Positions 1-10,931 of a stretch of 64,000 nucleotides of DNA are shown piece by piece. Every line of letters starts with the position of its first letter. The first letter of the stretch is position 1. The translations under genes and the position numbers were made by a program. The notes beneath the pieces are model-generated. The model saw nothing but the letters and a program-made list of their open reading frames with translations. It was not told the DNA's origin and did no database searches. The stretch comes from Diphasiastrum complanatum (taxonomy: Eukaryota > Streptophyta > Lycopodiopsida > Lycopodiales > Lycopodiaceae), in assembly GCA_029204225.1 (NCBI GenBank), contig CM055111.1, positions 10,365,000-10,428,999 of the forward strand. The letters run 5' to 3'.

Positions 1-615
1 CAGCAGCAGTAGGAAGCGTTTTTTGTCTGTTTCTCTTGTGGGAAGGGAGCTTTCCGACAGGTGAACACGTAATGAAATCTTATTTGTTTGACATTTTATA
101 AGGATTCGGCGGATGAGAGCAATTGAAATTTGAAGTAAAAGTTATAATTTCAAAAACTTTCACTAAAATGATTAGTGTTTCCCTGTCCCTTGGATGGGAA
201 ACTTTTCTCAAGATTATATGTTTGATGCAATGGTGAGATTAAGGGTATGCCAAACAAAAGACCCCAGTGATGAAGTAGCTCAAGTACTTTTGCACGTTTT
301 GTAGGCAAAATGATAAGTATCCAGACAAAAGTAGTTGTTCATGCAATTTCATTTACTTGAGGATCTAAGCCGCTAAGCCACAAGCATCATAAGTTCAATT
401 CCAACTGTGTTAAACTGATCCACAGGGAAATGAAGTGAGTGATAGTCATATTTCTTACATAAAGAACACCAAACATTAACATTTTTGAACAGAAAAAAGC
501 GGTGATCTGCCTCAATCTAGTACCAGTGAATGATGTAAAAACAGAGAGCCTAAACTCATTGACATCCACTGTAAATGCCCTGGAATAATATGGTGGTTTG
601 ATTTTGAATGTAATA
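1..615. other. Part of the last DGK intron, no recognised content
   Basis: Sequence left of exon 5 lies within the intron before the missing terminal DGK exon. I read both strands for the expected C-terminal DGK residues and did not find them. AT-rich, with no transposon domain recognised. Confidence 0.5.
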
Positions 616-749
616 TGACATTCAATCTATCGTTATTCCCTTATTCCAAAATAAGCAATCTACCAACCTGTAGCTTTCCAAGGTAATTGAATCTATAATT
701 ATTCCCTTGTTCAAGAAATAAACATTATACCAACCTGTAGCTTTCCAAG
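616..749. repeat. 67-bp tandem duplication spanning the exon 5 splice donor
   Basis: Two adjacent units of about 67 bp (roughly 616-682 and 683-749). Their right-hand ends, 661-682 and 728-749, match over 22 bases and cover the last bases of exon 5 plus the GT donor (minus strand CTACAG|GTTGGT). The rest of the unit is diverged, so the duplication is not recent. The true donor is at 734/735; the copy at 667/668 is a potential decoy donor inside the intron. Confidence 0.8.
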
Positions 750-899
750 ATGCCATGCCCCACAAATGCCAACCACTTCAAGCACCTTATCATGCATTGA
801 CTGGGGATCCAAATCATCATCATGCTCCTCTTCATTCTGCCAAAGATCCACTCCACCCATGTAGCTTCCAATGTTGATCACAAGCACACCTTCAGTGTC
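735..899 (-). CDS. DGK: Diacylglycerol kinase, coding exon 5 (accessory domain)
   Basis: A 165-nt, 55-codon exon between acceptor GGTTACAG|GACACT and donor CTACAG|GTTGGT. It encodes DTEGVLVINIGSYMGGVDLW, then an acidic stretch (NEEEHDDDLD), then SMHDKVLEVVGICGAWHLGK. These are conserved blocks of the plant DGK accessory domain. The next expected residues (VGLSQARRLAQ in relatives) were not found in 1-734 on the minus strand, so the final exon must lie left of the window. The donor region has been tandemly duplicated just downstream (see the repeat at 616-749). Confidence 0.9.
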
Positions 900-1106
900 C
901 TGTAACCATAAGAAAGGTTCAATAATAAATTTGTCCTACTTCAATTACATCACGATGTTCTTCTCTGGAATTTAACATACTGGTAGGTGTTATAGCATAC
1001 TATATGACTGAAAGGAATATCACATTTGAGATTTAATGAAAGCCTTTAAGTGACAGGCTAAACAAAATCAGCTCGAAATGACATGACTTTTGGATCAAGG
1101 ACAAAC

Positions 1107-1226
1107 CTCAGGTATTTCCACCTCCACACCATCAACTTCCAACCTGACATTCCATGGCAGGTCTGCACAAGTTCTATCCATAATGTCCTTTGCACCCTCT
1201 TTCGCATAAAGCATTTTATTTAGAAA
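1107..1226 (-). CDS. DGK: Diacylglycerol kinase, coding exon 4
   Basis: A 120-nt, 40-codon exon between acceptor CTTCAG|TTTCTA and donor CCTGAG|GTTTGT. The translation starts FLNKMLYAKEGAKDIMDR and contains DLPWNVRLEVDGVEVEIPE, accessory-domain sequence that matches plant DGKs. It is in phase 0 with exons 3 and 5. The flanking introns are short (253 and 207 nt), in contrast to the 9.0 and 3.3 kb introns upstream. Confidence 0.88.
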
Positions 1227-1479
1227 CTGAAGAGAAACAACGCAGCATAGAAATTACAATTTGTTGCCGAATTGCCTTACACAATTCTTCTTTGGAAACT
1301 GCATTTGTCATACTACGCATTTATCTCTTTCCAATTCATACAAATTCTTCTTTTGTGAAATAAGGAACCATAAATTACTCAAGTCATCACTTGCAGATCC
1401 TCAATCACTCCATTAAAAAACCCCTCAAAACCCACTTTACTCTGCACACAAGAGTAACCAGTAACTAACCAGATTGTAC

Positions 1480-1556
1480 CTGATTACAGAATTTTTCTGG
1501 ACTTTCTTCTCGTAACATGTGAATATCTAGTGCAACCTTTGCATCACACCCAATGC
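1480..1556 (-). CDS. DGK: Diacylglycerol kinase, coding exon 3
   Basis: A 77-nt exon, too short for simple ORF searches. The acceptor is TCAG|GCATTGGG and the donor AATCAG|GTACAA. With the G carried over from exon 2 it reads (G)[25 protein letters not shown], the block that opens the DAGK accessory domain; the run GIGCDAKVA is family-diagnostic. The phase agrees on both sides: one base in, codon boundary out. Its identity rests on direct translation of the minus strand and recall of the family. Confidence 0.88.
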
Positions 1557-2679
1557 CTGAGAACGGCAAACAATTTGTAGTAAGTCAATATAATATACTT
1601 CAGAGCTCATAAATCTTCCATTACAAAGTCCATTTACACTCAACATAAAAGAGAAAATTGATAGTCACTGCTCAAACCACTTAAGTTTGGACTAGCATAG
1701 CGATAACAAAACCAAAAGCTGTGTGTTATATTCCCTGCTCAATTATTTGCAGTCTCGCAAGTTGCAACAAATGAGCACTGAAGAGGCAGGTTCTTTTCTC
1801 TAAAGAAATTTCATGCAGATGATATTCATGACTTTTATAGCATGTCAGGGCCTGATTTTTGCCGGTTCTCTTCTATGAAGACTATAGTCTTGACGCTAAA
1901 CAGTTGTGGAATCAACCATGCAATTATTCTAACAGCATCTTAAGAATGAACCAAATTAGGAGGATCCTTGCTAAGGTTCCACTTGGACTGATTTTGTTAA
2001 GACTTTAGATCTGTTTCCTCAAAAATGTTGGACCAGCGTATCTCATCCTTCTCCTGAGGTGAAGTAGGCACTTTTTGCATCTCAATTTATTGAAAGGTGA
2101 CAAGGTTTATGTCCAAATGAACACTCAACACTTGTCTACCTTTTCCTTACTAAAGTTGGAAAATTTTCCCACCCCAGAAATGTAGATTCTTTAGTAATGG
2201 GAACACCTAATTTGCCAAGTTGAATATGAGCTTATGTAGCTCAACACCAAACTTAACCAGAAATTATCTTTCCCTAAAGGGTGCTTGCAGATAAGATAGC
2301 TGACATATCAGTGCTTCGATGACTCTATTCATGACTATGTTCGAAAGATACTCTGCACTTCCTGCTCTCGCAAGTTTTTTGGGTCTGGAGTAAGTTGCTT
2401 GGCACTTATACTGGACATTTGTTTGTCTTCCAGACAGGGCCTGGTATCGGCTTGATGAACTTTGCTAAACCTCTATCTGGCTAGGAACAAACCTAAGAAA
2501 TTTCTCCAATGATTTTGGTCCTCATAAAAACCCTTGACAAATCAAATATCTGGCAGCCTAGGAGGACTCTAACATGGTCAGATTTCTAGAAAGAGACTGA
2601 TTTCAAAAATTTTAACTCCAAAGCCTTGGAATCTATGGTAACGAAGCTCAATTAGGAAGATTTTTGAGAATGTTGAACT

Positions 2680-3126
2680 CTGAATGGAGTCATTGAAGAA
2701 GACATCTATATGCTACAACCTAAAGGATACATCCATGAAGGTATGAAGCATCATGTCTGCCAACTCCACAAGGCACTTTATGGCGTGAGGCAATCAGCCA
2801 GAGCTTGGTTCTAGAGGATCAACACATTTCTCATCCGACAAGGCTTTTGAACAAGGATGGCCAACAATAATGTCTACTTCAAGTCAGTGCAGCTATCCTT
2901 TATAATTATCACCTTGTATGTAGATGGTACATTACTTTTCAGCAACTGTATCAATATGGTGAAGGATGCTAAACCGATGTTGTCTTCTAAGTTCGACATG
3001 ACTGATCTGGGTGAAGCTCACTTCTGTATGGGCATTCAAATCCACAGAGAAAGAGCGAGACGGCTAATATTTATTACTCAGCAAAGGTATCTTCACAATG
3101 TTTTTATCATATATAATTTAAAGTGA
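2680..3126 (+). pseudogene. Ty1/Copia reverse transcriptase fragment
   Basis: Translation in one plus-strand frame gives a Copia RT segment. It starts NGVIEEDIYMLQPKGYI, passes through HKALYGVRQSARAW, a stop, RINTFLIRQGF, another stop, and goes on to TLYVDGTLLFS and DMTDLGEAHFCMGIQI. The catalytic YVDD box reads YVDG, so the second aspartate is lost, and at least two in-frame stops are present. No gag, integrase, RNase H or LTRs were found nearby. It lies antisense to DGK inside intron 2. Dead fragment. Confidence 0.85.
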
Positions 3127-6100
3127 ACATGAGGACCAAATTAACTTTCATGATCTATTCCTCACCCCACCCTCCATCCTGGAGGACAAAAGATGCTTGA
3201 TGCACATTGCATAGTTACCAGGCAACAAGGTCCCGCCTTCTGGGAACAGGGGAATACATTCCCAGGAACACGCTCCCATTTCCAAGAACGTTCATGTTGA
3301 ATATACCCATGCATTCCCCAATGGTGGGAACATGTTCCCCTGGCCTTGCAATCACCTGGACCTTGAGGAGCTAATTTCAACACAGCCCTGAGAACCTAAT
3401 CTTTATGAAGAAAACAATTTTTTACCAGCACATGTTTGGAAATGCTGATAGCTGGTATATAAAATGTAGGGTTTAAGGAGCTTTGGATTCAAGATCAAAC
3501 TAAGCCCGACTTGTAGATTCCCCTTTCAGTTATAAACCATGATGACATCCCCCCTTTCCACCACCTCAAAAAAAAGTTCCCCTGTTCCTGTTTCCTGGCA
3601 ACTATGGCTTCAAGGGTAGACTTTCACACCCTAGATTTAATAATTTTATAAACATCATTAATACTGTAATCAGTGATAGCCGAGTGTGCACTTTTTACAA
3701 TATTAACCATTTCAAAGCACTCATAATATATTTTTGAAATTATTGGTGACAAAAATGTGGGAGGGGACTTCAGATTTTGTCGTCAGGCTTGATTAAACCA
3801 AGGACTGTTTGCTTGGTCACATGATAAATAATGGCCTAGTTACATGTGTGGCATCGTTGGGCTTTACATATTATTTGAGTACTATGTACATTAGTGCTAA
3901 GAGCTCGTAGTGTCGGAGTTCTAGAAATTGACCTACAAAGATCTTGAAGTTTATCTTGGCAGAAACTTGGATTATGGCCCATGGGTAACAGATTTTTTGA
4001 AAGCATCACCCTTTTAGGACCTTTTACCTGCCTAGAAAGCTGAACACTTATTTGTTTTCTTCTTAAAGGAATGTAGAGCAACTAGCAGAAGGCAGTCAAT
4101 GTCATCCAATCTTTTGATGTCATATATTTTGCTATTTATGATCATCCACCTTAATGTCATGTCATGTATTTAAAGTCAAATGGCCCCCCTAGTTTCACTA
4201 ATTATGATATTGAAGGAGGCATGACCTAATTGTGTCAGGCCATGCTAAAGTTATCAATGGGAAGTCCCATAGCGGCCCTAAATACGATCTATGCATGTTA
4301 GGAAGTGTAAGCAACTCTTACAATCAAAGTTTTATACTCTTAACTTTTTCAACATGGTATAAATGTCAATGTTGATAATCCCATGATTGTCATGTATTAC
4401 CCAAAGTTGGACTAGTCTTTGTTTGTATTTGTATCAAGTGACAATAAGTGCCTCTCGGAACTTTTTGATATAAAGTCTATTTGATCTTAACTGAAAGTTC
4501 ATGCTAGTGTTGGTTCAAGTCTAATCTATGTGGAGTTATCTATCGTGTCTATGTTGGAAAGACATTACTCAAAGAGCTAAGTTTCGAAGTTTACACCATC
4601 GCACTTGTGCCCCTCTATTGCCTATATCACGATTTGCCATCCAGATTCCACAACAATGACTTATGATCCTCGGTAACATGTGAGGTAATCGAGTTAGGGG
4701 AAATCTTAAATTCTTGTTCCTATCCATAGACTAATTCGGATTGGGTCCAAATGGCCTCGGATTGCGAGATTGAGATCAATTATTCAATCCTTCGAAATTT
4801 GATTTCGAACTATGCAAGGTAGTAGTTTAATTTCCTTTCAAGGAATAAGAACCATTATTATTCTGCTGAAAACTGGTATCCAAAAGAGCGGGCACAAGAT
4901 CTGTTATGCGTTCTAGATAACGAATTGCTGGCTTTAAATTCGATAGGTCATTTTTTAGAACATGAAAGCGAAACTGAGGTTGCAAGCCTAAGATAAGCAC
5001 ATGGAGCTGCTAAGTTGGGGTCATTTCATCAACCTCTAGAATTAATGATGTGAAAAGGGAAACATAAATAGACAAACGTTTGCACCAAGTTGCGTAACAT
5101 GTGCCACAAATTTGTCGTTTCCCAGAATAAACAGTTTTGGAATACTTTTCCAAAGCGTTCCCTAAGGTGAAGAATGTGACGTTTCAACTGATGGGAACAA
5201 CCACAGGATTTTTTGAAGACCGTGTCTTCATCATGTGAAATAACCTTGTATATAACGTACAATACGAAAAGTAAAAAATAAAGTATGTCTAAACTGAAAA
5301 GTGTTTACATCACTGCAAAGAGGGCAAAATTTGAGGCACTTTTGGTTCTACGATTGTCCAGATCCAAGCCTAGTTTCCACGAACCGCAGTTTGAACCTCG
5401 AACTGCAGCTAAAATCGAACAAATATTTGGAGCCAGAAACCAAAAAAAAGCCCAATGTATCGTTAATTACTAGTTTTAATATTTTATGGTGATATGAATT
5501 TTAAATATTGTAATGTGTATTTGTAGTTTTATCACTTTTGGTCCGCTAGTGATACATGAAGTTGGATCTTGGCATTCTTCAGAATATATCATTCACGTAT
5601 ATTCAATTGTATAAGTCTTTGTTCGCAGCTCAAACTGCTCAATGCTATGGACACAATAGTTATTAGTAATAGTATATAGAGTGCTATAAATAGCAATCAA
5701 AACCTGTTTTTATAATAATAGAACGCTTAGCACTAAAATAAATAAGTAAAATTCAAACTGTTGTCTGATTTGAACCAGCCTGGCCGGTTTGAATCAGTTT
5801 GATCTGGACGAATTGGCCCGATTCCAATCGGCTGAAAAGATGTCAAAAATATTTTGGTTCTACCAAAAAATGTCCAAAAGCTGTCATTTTAACTAGCTGG
5901 ACTTTTCTTTTACCTATTTGACCAACACAGAGTCCTAAAACAGTAGGTGTGAATACTCTAGACGACCATGTTGATGAGCTCTCCAAAGTCATCTGGAGTA
6001 TCTAAAGTGCTGTGAGGAAACTGAAATAGTAAATCTGGCAGTTTATTTGATCCATTTTCGTTCAGATTGGGCACATTTTTCCAGTGAGGATCTGCACATT

Positions 6101-8409
6101 TTGCATCAGCCTTTCCTAAGAATCCAGACCTGCTGATACAAGGCCATTTGTCAGCACACAATCAGCACGTTCAACCATTCCTATGCTTGTACCAGTTGTT
6201 TTGAGCCTATAAATGCACCTACTAGCCAGAGATCTACCAGCCCTTAGCAACAATTACTAGACCTGTACCCAAAATGCACAGGTTGCACATGTGATCTAGG
6301 CGGCTTTAAAAGCATTTTTGGAGGATGTCAACTGAGTTATAGACCTGCATGTGCTGCATACGAACCTGTTTGGAGATTTTACAAGCATATGCTATTTTAT
6401 TCATTCTACTGCCACGCTGAGTTGTTTTGTGAAATTTCCGGCCAATAGGTTGCAAAGACCTAGGAACTAGACTGAAATTTTATTGTATTACAGTCATATT
6501 GACAGTATCATTCACCTCTACTGTAATTTTCCCACAAACATTCTGCAATTTTCCTTGCTCGTTTGCAGGGCCATCAAACTGTTTACTGTTTCATTTGAAT
6601 GTCGTTCACACCCTGTTGCATTTCCATTGCATGTGCAAGACCCAAGTTTGAGCAGAAAAATTTCCTTGCGGAAAACCAGTTTCACTTCCCATTCTGGGGT
6701 GCGCATTCTTACAGACTCTGGGTTCAAAGTATTATCTATAATACCTTATGGCGCCAATTCATTGCCATCCCCTAACCCATTGCAGGGCATTCACGACAAT
6801 CTTATTGAAATTCATTTATGCCCTGTAATTATGCTGAAATTGCTTTCATTCCATTGATTATGGCAGGCATTTCCTTGTTAATTACTTTCATGCACCTGCT
6901 GTGCATAAATTGTTGACCAGTGCATGTAATTTAGCATGAAAACCACACCGGTTTGCATGCATTGACTGATGCAGTCCTTTCAAGTTCGTATACAGAGTCT
7001 TATGGCACAATACGTGGTATTGTGTGCTTTCACCACCAGTATACCCTGTTATTAGCATTCTAGATGCTAAAGATTGGCCTTTGCACTTTTCCAAAAAAGA
7101 CTGCCAAATTTACTATTTCGGTTTTCCGGGATCACTCCGGATCACTTTGGACAGGTCTCGAGAAACGTCTTACTCATCGAAATGATCGTCTGGAGTATTC
7201 ACACACATGTTTTAGAACTCTGTTTTAGTCAACCAGGTCAAATAACAGTCCAGCTAGTCAGAATGACAGCTGCTTTTTTTGCGGAACTACTCAAAACATT
7301 TTTTACAAGTCATAACTTCGTCAAATGAACTAGGATCTACACGATCCGGGAACTCAAAGTACTTTAACTTTTGCCCTCTATGCAGTGATGTAAACACTTT
7401 TCAATTTGGACACACTATTTTTTTTCCTTTTCTTCTAAGACATGGTACAGTATACAATGTGGCTGCCAAGCCAGTCTCATGCTTGCGTATCCCTACAATA
7501 GGTCAGGCGCTGATGAAAAATGTCAAGATACATGTAGCAGGTGTAGACACTGATGATGATCAGGTTGAGGCTACTGTCAAAGTTGCCTCCAAGGTTGGAT
7601 AACTCTGCATCTGGGGGTCTAAGATTGTCTCGTGGATATACGATGTCGTCGATCCTTGTGACTGTCACGAGATGCGATGCTAGTCTCATCCTCTCAATCT
7701 GTCTGGTCTGGCCCTCCACCTAAAGAAGAAGTAATCTGAGGCTGAGAATCCTGGTGTCGGAGCTGGTCCCTCTGACATGTCTCCCTATTATAGAAACATA
7801 TCTTGAATCATCAACCCAATACAACATGGGTCCTCGTATGAGATAAGTGATCGTACGGTAATTGGAAAATCCCGAAAGTGACAATGTTGAATGGTATCAG
7901 TCCTCTGATCTTGTAATAAATGGATTATGGGATACCCTAAAAGCGTCCGATCTTAATATAAAGCTGGTGTGAAGAAACACGGAACTGGCACAAAGTGAAG
8001 CGAAGGTAGTGTAAGTCCAATATCCAAATACATAGGAAGGGCAGGAATTCCCACTACCCATCTCCAAGAAGCGTCTACGATAGTAACCTAGTTTGACCCC
8101 AAGAGGGCCAATCCAAGTACATGCCCTGATATGACTTTACAAATATAATGGTGACTGGCCTCTACTAGCTCCCAAATAGAAATACCAAGAGTGTCCAATA
8201 GGCGAGACGACTGGGAATACCATGGTAGCTGGTGAACCTATGCAAGAAGCTACTAGGAGGAAGTCGAAGCCAAGCGAGAATAACATGGTATATTATCTGT
8301 GAAGCTAATTAAACTCCATATGTATATGATCAGTCTTAAGATGGTATCAACCTAAAGTTGGATAGCAAACTTTGCCAGAATAACTTGGTGCAGTTATGAG
8401 GGCTTGGCC

Positions 8410-9135
8410 CTAATCATCCATGGAAGCATTGTAATCTGTAGGCGAGACATACGGGGTAACCAAAGTATCAAATAGGCTGCACTTACTCAGAGCATTCGCA
8501 ATATATCTCCTGAAGTCTCTCAAGGAGGAAGAGGTGTGACCTTTCCTTAGTCCAGCAGTAGCCTTACTAGTATGAATTGCTATGCCCCACCATGTATTGA
8601 ATGAATGCCTATCCATCACGCTTGTATGGGAGATCAATATAACATCGTCTACATAGAGTAAAATGGTAATCAAAGCGACAAAGCTAATGGCCCTACCCAC
8701 CATCCTATGTAATAACTCTCTCTAACTTGTCAATATACAGCCCAAAAAGTGTAGGTGAGAGAGAACAACCATGCTTCACCCCTATAGTGCTCCTGATCCA
8801 CTGTGAGAGACCCTCATTTGTTCTGATACATCCAAACACCTGCTCATATAACACCACGATTGCGAGGACGATATTCATGGAGAAGCCAAAATCTCTCAGG
8901 CGCTGGATAAGTCGATGATGTGGAACCGAATCGAAGGATTTCCCAACAATAGTAGATCTTCTCATGCATGGATCTAGCCTCCTCAAGCACAGCTCTAAGA
9001 GTAAACACATGATTAGCCGTGGAATACTGAGCTTTGAAGCCCACCTGCCCCAATGCATGTAACAGTCTCATCTCTGCTCCATCCCTCACTATCGTCTATA
9101 GAACGGTCCCATAAGACTTAGCAATATCAATAATG
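8410..9135 (-). pseudogene. LINE-type reverse transcriptase fragment
   Basis: Across frameshifts the minus strand reads a non-LTR RT. Segments include QVGFKAQYSTANHVFTLRAV, SFDSVPHHRLIQRLRDFG, IGVKHGCSLSPTLFGLYID and ITILLYVDDVILIS. The YVDD catalytic box is intact but the frame changes at least twice (near 8930 and 8705). No endonuclease or poly(A) tail was identified. It lies in the same orientation as DGK, inside intron 2. It is a different RT lineage from the 25.8-28.1 kb element, which has an ADD box and a different fingers region. Confidence 0.8.
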
Positions 9136-9609
9136 TGCCCGATCATGATGGTGCAATGTTGTGTGGGAAATGGAGTAGCAAGGCAGAAAGTGAGTCTTGG
9201 TAAGGTGTGTATATTCCAGGCTAAAAGTATCTTGGTGGGTGTGGGATATGATGTGAAACAGTGCCCAAGCAAAAAGAAAGAAAGGAGTGGTCAAATAAGG
9301 TGGTGGGGAAAATAATGAAGTCTGAGATGAGTGCGATGAGAGAGGGTCACCCATGAGATAATACACGACAATATTGGCCCACCGTGTGGATGACATGTAT
9401 AATCACCATTAAAGATGGCCAACCAATAAAGATGGCCAGCTCGTGAGCCTCACCAACCTATAAAAATACTCACCATATAAGGTGACGTCTGTAGATATCT
9501 TGGTGAGACCCACATCATCACTGTCAAGTGCACATATCCGTAAAGGGCCTAAATCTGCCATATGGAACTCAGTCTATAGATAGGTTATCTTGGCAATAAA
9601 GCCTCATTT

Positions 9610-9635
9610 AACACACACACACACACACACACACA
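9610..9635. repeat. (AC)n microsatellite
   Basis: About 12 AC dinucleotides in DGK intron 2. Confidence 0.95.
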
Positions 9636-10552
9636 AATCAAACCAATGATATTTGTGCAACAATTATATGAGAAATGTCTTAAAAGTATTAAAACTAGTG
9701 TTTGAGATTTGTTACAAATAGGTATAACTTACAGTAGTAAGTGGTGTAAGGTGAATCGAATGACATCTAGTCTATTTATCACTCCCTTCCAAACCTAATT
9801 TTGATCAACCATGATCATAACTTACAATTCGAGCCCAAAGACTGTCTTCGTAAATCCAAGATTGATAAAAAGGGAGATAATGACTAAAGACCAGCCCTTC
9901 CAATAAAGGGAGATTAGTGTGCCATAAATTTTGATTAAATGTTTATAGGAACAATTATATTGCCCCAAATCATTTATTATTATTATTTGTCCATTTTGAA
10001 TTTCGGAAATTCATAAAGTTTTCGCTTTTGTTTAGTGGTGTAGGACTGTAGTAGCATTACCTCTATGTTATCAAATGCATACAATGTACATGAACTATAT
10101 AATGATCTAGATACCATGTAAGAATGTACTTTACATGTAAGTAGTTGGCAAGCTCATCTATTTGAGTGTGTAAGTAATCAAATGTATTATGTTACTTATT
10201 GTAATCAAAGGACTGATCACACAAATGAACGAATTATCGTTCTCATTGGCAGATCCCATGTGGTCAAAGGTATTGACCATTGTAAATGCACAAAGGTCTT
10301 GTCTACCCAATAGGATAGTGGATCTATCAAAGGCACTACTAGTTGGGGTCAAACAAGTGCAATGTTTTGCTTTTAAGGCAAAGTCTTGTAATTGAGTATA
10401 CTAGAGCTTGTTGGAAAGAGAAGATTATGTGTTGATATAGACTATAGCTACAAGATGATTATCAAATGAATGATTCATTAAGAATGATTATGAGGTCATT
10501 AAATTAAATAAGATGCGCTTTCTAGGAAGTATAGAAAGGCTTGCAAACTCAC

Positions 10553-10931
10553 CAAGATAATTATTCAAATACTTTGTGACAACCTTTGTGTCTTCTACTT
10601 TCTTGGACAATCGCTCGTACATGCAAACACGCCAACGGTCCAACATAGTAACGCCTGCATGATCAATTTGATGCAAAACCGAGCATAGGCCTCCTTGCCT
10701 CTCAACAGCACCGTAACCTCCTCCCCACAGCAAAACCCTAGCTAAATCATTTCCAGTACCTATTGGAAGAATGCCAACAGGTGGGGGAGATTCGTAGTTG
10801 TATTTGTCAATTGCATCCAAAACCCATCCAACAGAACCATCACCACCACACACAAGAATTCTGAAGTGTGAAACTCGATCAAAAAGGGCCAGTCCTACTT
10901 CAGGGCCTTGAGTTTTGCTTAGCTCAAATAC
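10553..10931 (-). CDS. DGK: Diacylglycerol kinase, coding exon 2 (catalytic ATP-binding core)
   Basis: Continues the DGK reading frame from VQ at the end of exon 1. The acceptor is TTTTACAG|GTATTT and the first residues are [11 protein letters not shown]. The exon carries the glycine-rich nucleotide-binding motif as [15 protein letters not shown] (most relatives have GGDGT), then [20 protein letters not shown] and [10 protein letters not shown], the hallmark blocks of the DAGK catalytic domain. It ends NNYLG at a near-consensus donor, CTTG|GTGAGT, with one base carried into exon 3. Reading past the donor gives an unrelated tail and a stop. No frameshift or missing key residue is seen, so the gene looks functional. 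It is separated from exon 3 by a 9.0 kb intron. Confidence 0.92.

Larger units (their letters stand above)
1557..10552 (-). other. DGK intron 2, 8,996 bp, carrying retroelement relics
   Basis: Bounded by donor GTGAGT (minus strand, 10552) and acceptor TCAG (1557). Two relics are recognisable: a plus-strand Copia RT piece (2.7-3.1 kb) and a minus-strand LINE RT piece (8.4-9.1 kb). The stretches 1560-2680, 3130-8400 and 9640-10550 have no coding domain that I recognise. Around 3240-3350 there are several GGGAACA/TGTTCCC motifs in both orientations, possibly an old inverted-repeat element, not resolved further. Confidence 0.8.

Noticed and set aside
7477-7719. Possible extension of the LINE at 8.4-9.1 kb
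   Set aside because: No recognisable LINE motif downstream of the RT piece in any frame.
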